From Aquatica leii (taxonomy: Eukaryota; Arthropoda; Insecta; Coleoptera; Lampyridae): a DNA stretch of 64,000 bases. Each line of letters begins with the position of its first letter. Within the stretch, counting starts at the first letter, position 1. Location: the NCBI GenBank assembly GCA_035610365.1, contig CM069434.1:105356212-105420211 (forward strand). The letters are read 5' to 3'. Positions 42,601 to 57,600 of the stretch are shown one piece after another. A program made the position numbers and the translations under genes. The notes under the pieces were generated by a model, which worked only from the letters and a program-made list of their open reading frames with translations, was not told the DNA's origin and did no database searches.

Positions 42601-45600
42601 TTTTTTTAATATTTTATTTTTAACAAATTTAGGGGTTAGACGTTCTTTTAGGCATGTCTGGATAAACCATATTTTTAATAAAATTGCCTTCCTATTTAGC
42701 ATTAGTTTTTAAATTCTCGAACTACAATTGCTTGACAAGCATATTTAATATTGGTGAAGTAATTCATTTCTCTAAGTGGAGTCTCTTTTTAAAATAATAT
42801 TTTATTACTCTTGAAGTCTTCTCCACAGTATTTTTTTTTTATATTTTATTTTTAACAAATTTAGGGTTAGACGATCTTTTAGGCATGTCTGGATAAACCA
42901 TATTTTTAATAAAATTGCGTTGCTATTTAGCATTAGTTTTTAAATTCTCGAACTACAATTGCTTGACAAGCATATTTAATATTGGTGAAGTAATTCATTT
43001 CTCTAAGTGGAGTCTCTTTTTAAAATAATATTTTATTACTCTTGAAGTCTTCTCCACAGTATTTTTTTTTTTTTTTTAATATTTTATTTTCAACAAATTT
43101 AGGGGTTAGACGTTTTTTTAGGCATGTCTGGATAAACCATATTTTTAATAAAATTGCCTTCCTATTTAGCATTAGTTTTTTAAATTCTCGAACTACAATT
43201 GCTTGACAAGCATATTTAATATTGGTGAAGTAATTCATTTCTCTAAGTGGAGTCTCTTTTAAAATAATATTTTATTACTCTTGAAGTCTTCTCCACAGTA
43301 TTTTTTGTTATTTAAAATTTTTTTTTTAACAAATTTAGGGGTTAGACGTTCTTTTAGGCATGTCTGGATAAACCATATTTTTAATAAAATTGCCTTCCTA
43401 TTTAGCATTACGTTTTTAAATTCTCCTGCTACAATGGCTTGACAAGCATATTTAATATTGGTGAAGTAATTCATTTCTCTAAGTGGAGTCCCTTTTTAAA
43501 ATAATATTTTATTACTCTTGAAGTCTTCTCCACAGTATTTTTTTTTTTTTAATATTTTATTTTTAACAAATTTAGGGGTTAGACGTTCTTTTAGGCATGT
43601 CTGGATAAACCATATTTTTAATAAAATTGCCTTCCTATTTAGCATTAGTTTTTTAAATTCTCGAACTACAATTGCTTGACAAGCATATTTAATATTGGTG
43701 AAGTAATTCATTTCTCTAAGTGGAGTCTCTTTTTAAAATAATATTTTATTACTCTTGAAGTCTTCTCCACAGTATTTTTATTTTTTTTTTAATATTTTAT
43801 TTTTAACAAATTTAGGGGTTAGACGTTCTTTTAGGCATGTCTGGATAAACCATATTTTTAATAAAATTGCCTTCCTATTTAGCATTAGTTTTTAAATTCT
43901 CGAACTACAATTGCTTGACAAGCATATTTAATATTGGTGAAGTAATTCATTTCTCTAAGTGGAGTCTCTTTTTAAAATAATATTTTATTACTCTTGAAGT
44001 CTTCTCCACAGTATTATTTTTATTTTAATATTTTATTTTTAACAAATTTAGAGGTTAGACGTTCTTTTAGGCATGTCTGGATAAACCATATTTTTAATAA
44101 AATTGCGTTCCTATTTAGAATTAGTATTTTAAATTCTCGAACTACAATTGCTTGACAAGCATATTTAATATTGGTGAAGTAATTCATTTCTCTAAGTGGA
44201 GTCTCTTTTTAAAATAATATTTTATTACTCTTGAAGTCTTCTCCACAGTATTTTTTTTTTTTATATTTTATTTTTAACAAATTTAGGGGTTAGACGTTCT
44301 TTTAGGCATGTCTGGATAAACCATATTTTTAATAAAATTGCCTTCCTATTTAGCATTAGTTTTTAAATTCTCGAACTACAATTGCTTGACAAGCATATTT
44401 AATATTGGTGAAGTAATTCATTTCTCTAAGTGGAGTCTCTTTTTAAAATAATATTTTATTACTCTTGAAGTCTTCTCCACAGTATTATTTTATTTTTTTT
44501 AATATTTTATTTTTGACAAATTTAGGGGTTAGACGTTCTTTTAGGCATGGCTGGAGAAACCATATTTTTAATAAAATTGCCTTCCTATTTAGCATTAGTT
44601 TTTAAATTCTCGAACTACAATTGCTTGACAAGCATATTTAATATTGGTGAAGTAATTCATTTCTCTAAGTGGAGTCTCTTTTTAAAATAATATTTTATTA
44701 CTCTTGAAGTCTTCTCCACAGTTTTTTTTTTTTTTTTTTAATATTTTATTTTTAACAAATTTAGGGGTTAGACGTTCTTTTAGGCATGTCTGGATAAACC
44801 ATATTTTTAATAAAATTGCCTTCCTATTTAGCATTAGTTTTTAAATTCTCGAACTACAATTGCTTGACAAGCATATTTAATATTGGTGAAGTAATTCATT
44901 TCTCTAAGTGGAGTCTCTTTTTAAAATAATATTTTATTACTCTTGAAGTCTTCTCCACAGTATTTTTTTTTTTAATATTTTATTTTTAACAAATTTAGGG
45001 GTTAGACGTTCTTTTAGGCATGTCTGGATAAACCATATTTTTAATAAAATTGCCTTCCTATTTAGCATTAGTTTTTAAATTCTCGAACTACAATTGCTTG
45101 ACAAGCATATTTAATATTGGTGAAGTAATTCATTTCTCTAAGTGGAGTCTCTTTTTAAAATAATATTTTATTACTCTTGAAGTCTTCTCCACAGTATTTT
45201 TTTTTTTTTTTTTTAATATTTTATTTTTAACAAATTTAGGGGCTAGACGTTCTTTTAGGCATGTCTGGATAAACCATATTTTTAATAAAATTGCCTTCCT
45301 ATTTAGCATTAGTTTTTAAATTCTCGAACTACAATTGCTTGACAAGCATATTTAATATTGGTGAAGTAATTCATTTCTCTAAGTGGAGTCTCTTTTTAAA
45401 ATAATATTTTATTACTCTTGAAGTCTTCTCCACAGTATTTTTTTTTTTAATATTTTATTTTTAACAAATTTAGGGGTTAGACGTTCTTTTAGGCATGTCT
45501 GGATAAACCATATTTTTAATAAAATTGCCTTCCTATTTAGCATTAGTTTTTAAATTCTCGAACTACAATTGCTTGACAAGCATATTTAATATTGGTGAAG

Positions 45601-48600
45601 TAATTCATTTCTCTAAGTGGAGTCTCTTTTTAAAATAATATTTTATTACTCTTGAAGTCTTCTCCACAGTATTTTTTTTTTTAATATTTTATTTTTAACA
45701 AATTTAGGGTTAGACGTTCTTTTAGGCATGTCTGGATAAACCATATTTTTAATAAAATTGCCTTCCTATTTAGCATTAGTTTTTAAATTCTCGAACTACA
45801 ATTGCTTGACAAGCATATTTAATATTGGTGAAGTAATTCATTTCTCTAAGTGGAGTCTCTTTTTAAAATAATATTTTATTACTCTTGAAGTCTTCTCCAC
45901 AGTATTTTTTTTTTTTAATATTTTATTTTTAACAAATTTAGGGGTTAGACGTTCTTTTAGGCATGTCTGGATAAACCATATTTTTAATAAAATTGCCTTC
46001 CTATTTAGCATTAGGTTTTTAAATTCTCGAACTACAATTGCTTGACAAGCATATTTAATATTGGTGAAGTAATTCATTTCTCTAAGTGGAGTCTCTTTTT
46101 AAAATAATATTTTATTACTCTTGAAGTCTTCTCCACAGTATTTTTTTTTTTTTAATATTTTATTTTTAACAAATTTAGGGGTTAGACGTTCTTTTAGGCA
46201 TGTCTGGATAAACCATATTTTTAATAAAATTGCCTTCCTATTTAGCATTAGTTTTTTAAATTCTCGAACTACAATTGCTTGACAAGCATATTTAATATTG
46301 GTGAAGTAATTCATTTCTCTAAGTGGAGTCCCTTTTTAAAATAATATTTTATTACTCTTGAAGTCTTCTCCACAGTATTTTTTTTTTTTTAATATTTTAT
46401 TTTTAACAAATTTAGGGGTTAGACGTTCTTTTAGGCATGTCTGGATAAACCATATTTTTAATAAAATTGCCTTCCTATTTAGCATTAGTTTTTTAATTCT
46501 CGAACTACAATTGCTTGACAAGCATATTTAATATTGGTGAAGTAATTCATTTCTCTAAGTGGAGTCTCTTTTTAAAATAATATTTTATTACTCTTGAAGT
46601 CTTCTCCACAGTATTTTTTTTTTTTATATTTTATTTTTAACAAATTTAGGGGTTAGACGTTCTTTTAGGCATGTCTGGATAAACCATATTTTTAATAAAA
46701 TTGCCTTCCTATTTAGCATTAGTTTTTAAATTCTCGAACTACAATTGCTTGACAAGCATATTTAATATTGGTGAAGTAATTCATTTCTCTAAGTGGAGTC
46801 TCTTTTTAAAATAATATTTTATTACTCTTGAAGTCTTCTCCACAGTATTTTTTTTTTTTATATTTTATTTTTAACAAATTTAGGGGTTAGACGTTCTTTT
46901 AGGCATGTCTGGATAAACCATATTTTTAATAAAATTGCCTTCCTATTTAGCATTAGTTTTTAAATTCTCGAACTACAATTGCTTGACAAGCATATTTAAT
47001 ATTGGTGAAGTAATTCATTTCTCTAAGTGGAGTCTCTTTTTAAAATAATATTTTATTACTCTTGAAGTCTTCTCCACAGTATTTTTTTTTTTTTAATAAT
47101 TTATTTTTAACAAATTTAGGGTTAGACGTTCTTTTAGGCATGTCTGGATAAACCATATTTTTAATAAAATTGCCTTCCTATTTAGCATTAGTTTTTAAAT
47201 TCTCGAACTACAATTGCTTGACAAGCATATTTAATATTGGTGAAGTAATTCATTTCTCTAAGTGGAGTCTCTTTTTAAAATAATATTTTATTACTCTTGA
47301 AGTCTTCTCCACAGTATTTTTTTTTTTTATATTTTATTTTTAACAAATTTAGGGGTTAGACGTTCTTTTAGGCATGTCTGGATAAACCATATTTTTAATA
47401 AAATTGCCTTCCTATTTAGCATTAGTTTTTAAATTCTCGAACTACAATTGCTTGACAAGCATATTTAATATTGGTGAAGTAATTCATTTCTCTAAGTGGA
47501 GTCTCTTTTTAAAATAATATTTTATTACTCTTGAAGTCTTCTCCACAGTATTTATTTTTTTTTTTTTTTAATATTTTATTTTTAACAAATTTAGGGGTTA
47601 GACGTTCTTTTAGGCATGTCTGGATAAACCATATTTTTAATAAAATTGCCTTCCTATTTAGCATTAGTTTTTAAATTCTCGAACTACAATTGCTTGACAA
47701 GCATATTTAATATTGGTGAAGTAATTCATTTCTCTAAGTGGAGTCTCTTTTTAAAATAATATTTTATTACTCTTGAAGTCTTCTCCACAGTATTTTTTTT
47801 TTTAATATTTTATTTTTAACAAATTTAGGGGTTAGACGTTCTTTTAGGCATGTCTGGATAAACCATATTTTTAATAAAATTGCCTTCCTATTTAGCATTA
47901 GTTTTTAAATTCTCGAACTACAATTGCTTGACAAGCATATTTAATATTGGTGAAGTAATTCATTTCTCTAAGTGGAGTCTCTTTTTAAAATAATATTTTA
48001 TTACTCTTGAAGTCTTCTCCACAGTATTTTTTTTTTTTAATATTTTATTTTTAACAAATTTAGGGGTTAGACGTTCTTTTAGGCATGTCTGGATAAACCA
48101 TATTTTTAATAAAATTGGCTTCCTATTTAGCATTAGTTTTTAAATTCTCGAACTACAATTGCTTGACAAGCATATTTAATATTGGTGAAGTAATTCATTT
48201 CTCTAAGTGGAGTCTCTTTTTAAAATAATATTTTATTACTCTTGAAGTCTTCTCCACAGTATTTTTTTTTTTTAATATTTTATTTTTAACAAATTTAGGG
48301 TTATACGTTCTTTTAGGCATGTCTGGATAAACCATATTTTTAATAAAATTGCCTTCCTATTTAGCATTAGTTTTTAAATTCTCGAACTACAATTGCTTGA
48401 CAAGCATATTTAATATTGGTGAAGTAATTCATTTCTCTAAGTGGAGTCTCTTTTTAAAATAATATTTTATTACTCTTGAAGTCTTCTCCACAGTATTTTT
48501 TTTTTTAATATTTTATTTTTAACAAATTTAGGGGTTAGACGTTCTTTTAGGCATGTCTGGATAAACCATATTTTTAATAAAATTGCCTTCCTATTTAGCA

Positions 48601-51600
48601 TTAGTTTTTAAATTCTCGAACTACAATTGCTTGACAAGCATATTTAATATTGGTGAAGTAATTCATTTCTCTAAGTGGAGTCTCTTTTTAAAATAATATT
48701 TTATTACTCTTGAAGTCTTCTCCACAGTATTTTTTTTTTTTATATTTTATTTTTAACAAATTTAGGGGTTAGACGTTCTTTTAGGCATGTCTGGATAAAC
48801 CATATTTTTAATAAAATTGCCTTCCTATTTAGCATTAGTTTTTAAATTCTCGAACTACAATTGCTTGACAAGCATATTTAATATTGGTGAAGTAATTCAT
48901 TTCTCTAAGTGGAGTCTCTTTTTAAAATAATATTTTATTACTCTTGAAGTCTTCTCCACAGTATTTTTTTTTTTTATATTTTATTTTTAACAAATTTAGG
49001 GGTTAGACGTTCTTTTAGGCATGTCTGGATAAACCATATTTTTAATAAAATTGCCTTCCTATTTAGCATTAGTTTTTAAATTCTCGAACTACAATTGCTT
49101 GACAAGCATATTTAATATTGGTGAAGTAATTCATTTCTCTAAGTGGAGTCTCTTTTTAAAATAATATTTTATTACTCTTGAAGTCTTCTCCACAGTATTT
49201 TTTTTTTTTTTTTTTAATATTTTATTTTTAACAAATTTAGGGGTTAGACGTTCTTTTAGGCATGTCTGGATAAACCATATTTTTAATAAAATTGCCTTCC
49301 TATTTAGCATTAGTTTTTAAATTCTCGAACTACAATTGCTTGACAAGCATATTTAATATTGGTGAAGTAATTCATTTCTCTAAGTGGAGTCTCTTTTTAA
49401 AATAATATTTTATTACTCTTGAAGTCTTCTCCACAGTATTTTTTTTTTTTAATATTTTATTTTTAACAAATTTAGGGGTTAGACGTTCTTTTAGGCATGT
49501 CTGGATAAACCATATTTTTAATAAAATTGCCTTCCTATTTAGCATTAGTTTTTAAATTCTCGAACTACAATTGCTTGACAAGCATATTTAATATTGGTGA
49601 AGTAATTCATTTCTCTAAGTGGAGTCTCTTTTTAAAATAATATTTTATTACTCTTGAAGTCTTCTCCACAGTATTTTTTTTTTTTTTAATATTTTATTTT
49701 TAACAAATTTAGGGGTTAGACGTTCTTTTAGGCATGTCTGGATAAACCATATTTTTAATAAAATTGCCTTCCTATTTAGCATTAGTTTTTAAATTCTCGA
49801 ACTACAATTGCTTGACAAGCATATTTAATATTGGTGAAGTAATTCATTTCTCTAAGTGGAGTCTCTTTTTAAAATAATATTTTATTACTCTTGAAGTCTT
49901 CTCCACAGTATTTTTTTTTTTTTTATATTTTATTTTTAACAAATTTAGGGGTTAGACGTTCTTTTAGGCATGTCTGGATAAACCATATTTTTAATAAAAT
50001 TGCCTTCCTATTTAGCATTAGTTTTTAAATTCTCGAACTACAATTGCTTGACAAGCATATTTAATATTGGTGAAGTAATTCATTTCTCTAAGTGGAGTCT
50101 CTTTTTAAAATAATATTTTATTACTCTTGAAGTCTTCTCCACAGTATTTTTTTTTTTTTAATATTTTATTTTTAACAAATTTAGGGGTTAGACGTTCTTT
50201 TAGGCATGTCTGGATAAACCATATTTTTAATAAAATTGCCTTCCTATTTAGCATTAGTTTTTTAAATTCTCGAACTACAATTGCTTGACAAGCATATTTA
50301 ATATTGGTGAAGTAATTCATTTCTCTAAGTGGAGTCTCTTTTTAAAATAATATTTTATTACTCTTGAAGTCTTCTCCACAGTATTTTTTTTTTTTTTTTT
50401 AATATTTTATTTTTAACAAATTTAGGGGTTAGACGTTCTTTTAGGCATGTCTGGATAAACCATATTTTTAATAAAATTGCCTTCCTATTTAGCATTAGTT
50501 TTTTAAATTCTCGAACTACAATTGCTTGACAAGCATATTTAATATTGGTGAAGTAATTCATTTCTCTAAGTGGAGTCTCTTTTTAAAATAATATTTTATT
50601 ACTCTTGAAGTCTTCTCCACAGTATTTTTTTTTTTTTTTTAATATTTTATTTTTAACAAATTTAGGGGTTAGACGTTCTTTTAGGCATGTCTGGATAAAC
50701 CATATTTTTAATAAAATTGCCTTCCTATTTAGCATTAGTTTTTTAAATTCTCGAACTACAATTGCTTGACAAGCATATTTAATATTGGTGAAGTAATTCA
50801 TTTCTCTAAGTGGAGTCTCTTTTTAAAATAATATTTTATTACTCTTGAAGTCTTCTCCACAGTATTTTTTTTTTTTTTAATATTTTATTTTTAACAAATT
50901 TAGGGGTTAGACGTTCTTTTAGGCATGTCTGGATAAACCATATTTTTAATAAAATTGCCTTCCTATTTAGCATTAGTTTTTAAATTCTCGAACTACAATT
51001 GCTTGCCAAGCATATTTAATATTGGTGAAGTAATTCATTTCTCTAAGTGGAGTCTCTTTTTAAAATAATATTTTATTACTCTTGAAGTCTTCTCCACAGT
51101 ATTTTTTTTTTTTTAATATTTTATTTTTAACAAATTTAGGGGTTAGACGTTCTTTTAGGCATGTCTGGATAAACCATATTTTTAATAAAATTGCCTTCCT
51201 ATTTAGCATTAGTTTTTTAAATTCTCGAACTACAATTGCTTGACAAGCATATTTAATATTGGTGAAGTAATTCATTTCTCTAAGTGGAGTCTCTTTTTAA
51301 AATAATATTTTATTACTCTTGAAGTCTTCTCCACAGTATTTTTTTTTTTTTTTAATATTTTATTTTCAACAAATTTAGGGGTTAGACGTTTTTTTAGGCA
51401 TGTCTGGATAAACCATATTTTTAATAAAATTGCCTTCCTATTTAGCATTAGTTTTTAAATTCTCGAACTACAATTGCTTGACAAGCATATTTAATATTGG
51501 TGAAGTAATTCATTTCTCTAAGTGGAGTCTCTTTTTAAAATAATATTTTATTACTCTTGAAGTCTTCTCCACAGTATTTTTTTTTTTTTAATATTTTATT

Positions 51601-54600
51601 TTTAACAAATTTAGGGGTTAGACGTTCTTTTAGGCATGTCTGGATAAACCATATTTTTAATAAAATTGCCTTCCTATTTAGCATTAGTTTTTTAAATTCT
51701 CGAACTACAATTGCTTGACAAGCATATTTAATATTGGTGAAGTAATTCATTTCTCTAAGTGGAGTCTCTTTTTAAAATAATATTTTATTACTCTTGAAGT
51801 CTTCTCCACAGTATTTTTTTTTTTTTAATATTTTATTTTTAACAAATTTAGGGGTTAGACGTTCTTTTAGGCATGTCTGGATAAACCATATTTTTAATAA
51901 AATTGCCTTCCTATTTAGCATTAGTTTTTTAAATTCTCGAACTACAATTGCTTGACAAGCATATTTAATATTGGTGAAGTAATTCATTTCTCTAAGTGGA
52001 GTCTCTTTTTAAAATAATATTTTATTACTCTTGAAGTCTTCTCCACAGTATTTTTTTTTTTTAATATTTTATTTTTAACAAATTTAGGGGTTAGACGTTC
52101 TTTTAGGCATGTCTGGATAAACCATATTTTTAATAAAATTGCCTTCCTATTTAGCATTAGTTTTTAAATTCTCGAACTACAATTGCTTGACAAGCATATT
52201 TAATATTGGTGAAGTAATTCATTTCTCTAAGTGGAGTCTCTTTTTAAAATAATATTTTATTACTCTTGAAGTCTTCTCCACAGTATTTTTTTTTTTTTAA
52301 TATTTTATTTTTAACAAATTTAGGGGTTAGACGTTCTTTTAGGCATGTCTGGATAAACCATATTTTTAATAAAATTGCCTTCCTATTTAGCATTAGTTTT
52401 TAAATTCTCAAACTACAATTGCTTGACAAGCATATTTAATATTGGTGAAGTAATTCATTTCTCTAAGTGGAGTCTCTTTTTAAAATAATATTTTATTACT
52501 CTTGAAGTCTTCTCCACAGTATTTTTTTTTTTTTAATATTTTATTTTTAACAAATTTAGGGGTTAGACGTTCTTTTAGGCATGTCTGGATAAACCATATT
52601 TTTAATAAAATTGCCTTCCTATTTAGCATTAGTTTTTTAAATTCTCGAACTACAATTGCTTGACAAGCATATTTAATATTGGTGAAGTAATTCATTTCTC
52701 TAAGTGGAGTCTCTTTTTAAAATAATATTTTATTACTCTTGAAGTCTTCTCCACAGTATTTTTTTTTTTTTTAATATTTTATTTTTAACAAATTTAGGGG
52801 TTAGACGTTCTTTTAGGCATGTCTGGATAAACCATATTTTTAATAAAATTGCCTTCCTATTTAGCATTAGTTTTTAAATTCTCGAACTACAATTGCTTGA
52901 CAAGCATATTTAATATTGGTGAAGTAATTCATTTCTCTAAGTGGAGTCTCTTTTTAAAATAATATTTTATTACTCTTGAAGTCTTCTCCACAGTATTTTT
53001 TTTTTTTATATTTTATTTTTAACAAATTTAGGGGTTAGACGTTCTTTTAGGCATGTCTGGATAAACCATATTTTTAATAAAATTGCCTTCCTATTTAGCA
53101 TTAGTTTTTTAAATTCTCGAACTACAATTGCTTGACAAGCATATTTAATATTGGTGAAGTAATTCATTTCTCTAAGTGGAGTCTCTTTTTAAAATAATAT
53201 TTTATTACTCTTGAAGTCTTCTCCACAGTATTTTTATTTTTTTAATATTTTATTTTTAACAAATTTAGGGGTTAGACGTTCTTTTAGGCATGTCTGGATA
53301 AACCATATTTTTAATAAAATTGCCTTCCTATTTAGCATTAGTTTTTAAATTCTCGAACTACAATTGCTTGACAAGCATATTTAATATTGGTGAAGTAATT
53401 CATTTCTCTAAGTGGAGTCTCTTTTTAAAATAATATTTTATTACTCTTGAAGTCTTCTCCACAGTATTTTTATTTTTTTTTAATATTTTATTTTTAACAA
53501 ATTTAGGGGTTAGACGTTCTTTTAGGCATGTCTGGATAAACCATATTTTTAATAAAATTGCCTTCCTATTTAGCATTAGTTTTTAAATTCTCGAACTACA
53601 ATTGCTTGACAAGCATATTTAATATTGGTGAAGTAATTCATTTCTCTAAGTGGAGTCTCTTTTAAAATAATATTTTATTACTCTTGAAGTCTTCTCCACA
53701 GTATTTTTTTTTTTTAATATTTTATTTTTAACAAATTTAGGGGTTAGACGTTCTTTTAGGCATGTCTGGATAAACCATATTTTTAATAAAATTGCCTTCC
53801 TATTTAGCATTAGTTTTTAAATTCTCGAACTACAATTGCTTGACAAGCATATTTAATATTGGTGAAGTAATTCATTTCTCTAAGTGGAGTCTCTTTTTAA
53901 AATAATATTTTATTACTCTTGAAGTCTTCTCCACAGTATTTTTTTTTTTTTTTAATATTTTATTTTCAACAAATTTAGGGGTTAGACGTTTTTTTAGGCA
54001 TGTCTGGATAAACCATATTTTTAATAAAATTGCCTTCCTATTTAGCATTAGTTTTTTAAATTCTCGAACTACAATTGCTTGACAAGCATATTTAATATTG
54101 GTGAAGTAATTCATTTCTCTAAGTGGAGTCTCTTTTTAAAATAATATTTTATTACTCTTGAAGTCTTCTCCACAGTATTTTTATTTTTTTTTAATATTTT
54201 ATTTTTAACAAATTTAGGGGTTAGACGTTCTTTTAGGCATGTCTGGATAAACCATATTTTTAATAAAATTGCCTTCCTATTTAGCATTAGTTTTTAAATT
54301 CTCGAACTACAATTGCTTGACAAGCATATTTAATATTGGTGAAGTAATTCATTTCTCTAAGTGAGTCTCTTTTTAAAATAATATTTTATTACTCTTGAAG
54401 TCTTCTCCACAGTATTTTTTTTTTTTAATATTTTATTTTTAACAAATTTAGGGGTTAGACGTTCTTTTAGGCATGTCTGGATAAACCATATTTTTAATAA
54501 AATTGCCTTCCTATTTAGCATTAGTTTTTAAATTCTCGAACTACAATTGCTTGACAAGCATATTTAATATTGGTGAAGTAATTCATTTCTCTAAGTCGAG

Positions 54601-57600
54601 TCTCTTTTAAAATAATATTTTATTACTCTTGAAGTCTTCTCCACAGTATTTTTTTTTTTAATATTTTATTTTTAACAAATTTAGGGGTTAGACGTTCTTT
54701 TAGGCATGTCTGGATAAACCATATTTTTAATAAAATTGCCTTCCTATTTAGCATTAGTTTTTTAAATTCTCGAACTACAATTGCTTGACAAGCATATTTA
54801 ATATTGGTGAAGTAATTCATTTCTCTAAGTGGAGTCCCTTTTTAAAATAATATTTTATTACTCTTGAAGTCTTCTCCACAGTATTTTTTTTTTTTAATAT
54901 TTTATTTTTAACAAATTTAGGGGTTAGACGTTCTTTTAGGCATGTCTGGATAAACCATATTTTTAATAAAATTGCCTTCCTATTTAGCATTAGTTTTTTA
55001 AATTCTCGAACTACAATTGCTTGACAAGCATATTTAATATTGGTGAAGTAATTCATTTCTCTAAGTGGAGTCTCTTTTTAAAATAATATTTTATTACTCT
55101 TGAAGTCTTCTCCACAGTATTTTTTTTTTTTTATATTTTATTTTTAACAAATTTAGGGGTTAGACGTTCTTTTAGGCATGTCTGGATAAACCATATTTTT
55201 AATAAAATTGCCTTCCTATTTAGCATTAGTTTTTTAAATTCTCGAACTACAATTGCTTGACAAGCATATTTAATATTGGTGAAGTAATTCATTTCTCTAA
55301 GTGGAGTCTCTTTTTAAAATAATATTTTATTACTCTTGAAGTCTTCTCCACAGTATTTTTATTTTTTTTAAAATATTTTATTTTTAACAAATTTAGGGGT
55401 TAGACGTTCTTTTAGGCATGTCTGGATAAACCATATTTTTAATAAAATTGCCTTCCTATTTAGCATTAGTTTTTTAAATTCTCGAACTACAATTGCTTGA
55501 CAAGCGTATTTAATATTGGTGAAGTAATTCATTTCTCTAAGTGGAGTCTCTTTTAAAATAATATTTTATTACTCTTTAAGTCTTCTCCACAGTATTTTTT
55601 TTTTTTTAATATTTTATTTTTAACAAATTTAGGGGTTAGACGTTCTTTTAGGCATGTCTGGATAAACCATATTTTTAATAAAATTGCCTTCCTATTTAGC
55701 ATTAGTTTTTAAATTCTCGAACTACAATTGCTTGACAAGCATATTTAATATTGGTGAAGTAATTCATTTCTCTAAGTGGAGTCTCTTTTTAAAATAATAT
55801 TTTATTACTCTTGAAGTCTTCTCCACAGTATTTTTTTTTTATATTTTATTTTTAACAAATTTAGGGGTTAGACGTTCTTTTAGGCATGTCTGGATAAACC
55901 ATATTTTTAATAAAATTGCCTTCCTATTTAGCATTAGTTTTTTAAATTCTCGAACTACAATTGCTTGACAAGCATATTTAATATTGGTGAAGTAATTCAT
56001 TTCTCTAAGTGGAGTCTCTTTTTAAAATAATATTTTATTACTCTTGAAGTCTTCTCCACAGTATTTTTTTTTTTTTTTTTAATATTTTATTTTTAACAAA
56101 TTTAGGGGTTAGACGTTCTTTTAGGCATGTCTGGATAAACCATATTTTTAATAAAATTGCCTTCCTATTTAGCATTAGTTTTTTAAATTCTCGAACTACA
56201 ATTGCTTGACAAGCATATTTAATATTGGTGAAGTAATTCATTTCTCTAAGTGGAGTCTCTTTTAAAATAATATTTTATTACTCTTGAAGTCTTCTCCACA
56301 GTATTTTTTTTTTTTAATATTTTATTTTTAACAAATTTAGGGGTTAGACGTTCTTTTAGGCATGTCTGGATAAACCATATTTTTAATAAAATTGCCTTCC
56401 TATTTAGCATTAGTTTTTAAATTCTCGAACTACAATTGCTTGACAAGCATATTTAATATTGGTGAAGTAATTCATTTCTCTAAGTGGAGTCTCTTTTTAA
56501 AATAATATTTTATTACTCTTGAAGTCTTCTCCACAGTATTTTTTTTTTTTAATATTTTATTTTTAACAAATTTAGGGTTAGACGTTCTTTTAGGCATGTC
56601 TGGATAAACCATATTTTTAATAAAATTGCCTTCCTATTTAGCATTAGTTTTTAAATTCTCGAACTACAATTGCTTGACAAGCATATTTAATATTGGTGAA
56701 GTAATTCATTTCTCTAAGTGGAGTCTCTTTTTAAAATAATATTTTATTACTCTTGAAGTCTTCTCCACAGTATTTTTTTTTTTTATATTTTATTTTTAAC
56801 AAATTTAGGGGTTAGACGTTCTTTTAGGCATGTCTGGATAAACCATATTTTTAATAAAATTGCCTTCCTATTTAGCATTAGTTTTTTAAATTCTCGAACT
56901 ACAATTGCTTGACAAGCATATTTAATATTGGTGAAGTAATTCATTTCTCTAAGTGGAGTCTCTTTTAAAATAATATTTTATTTCTCTTGAATTCTTCTCA
57001 ACAGTCTTTTTTTTTTTTTTTTTTTTTTTTAATATTTTATTTTTAACAAATTTAGGGGTTAGACGTTCTTTTAGGCATGTCTGGATAAACCATATTTTTA
57101 ATAAAATTGCCTTCCTATTTAGCATTAGTTTTTAAATTCTCGAACTACAATTGCTTGACAAGCATATTTAATATTGGTGAAGTAATTCATTTCTCTAAGT
57201 GGAGTCTCTTTTTAAAATAATATTTTATTACTCTTGAAGTCTTCTCCACAGTATTTTTTTTTTTTTTTAATATTTTATTTTTAACAAATTTAGGGGTTAG
57301 ACGTTCTTTTAGGCATGTCTGGATAAACCATATTTTTAATAAAATTGCCTTCCTATTTAGCATTAGTTTTTTAAATTCTCGAACTACAATTGCTTGACAA
57401 GCATATTTAATATTGGTGAAGTAATTCATTTCTCTAAGTGGAGTCTCTTTTTAAAATAATATTTTATTACTCTTGAAGTCTTCTCCACAGTATTTTTATT
57501 TTTTTTTAAATATTTTATTTTTAACAAATTTAGGGGTTAGACGTTCTTTTAGGCATGTCTGGATAAACCATATTTTTAATAAAATTGCCTTCCTATTTAG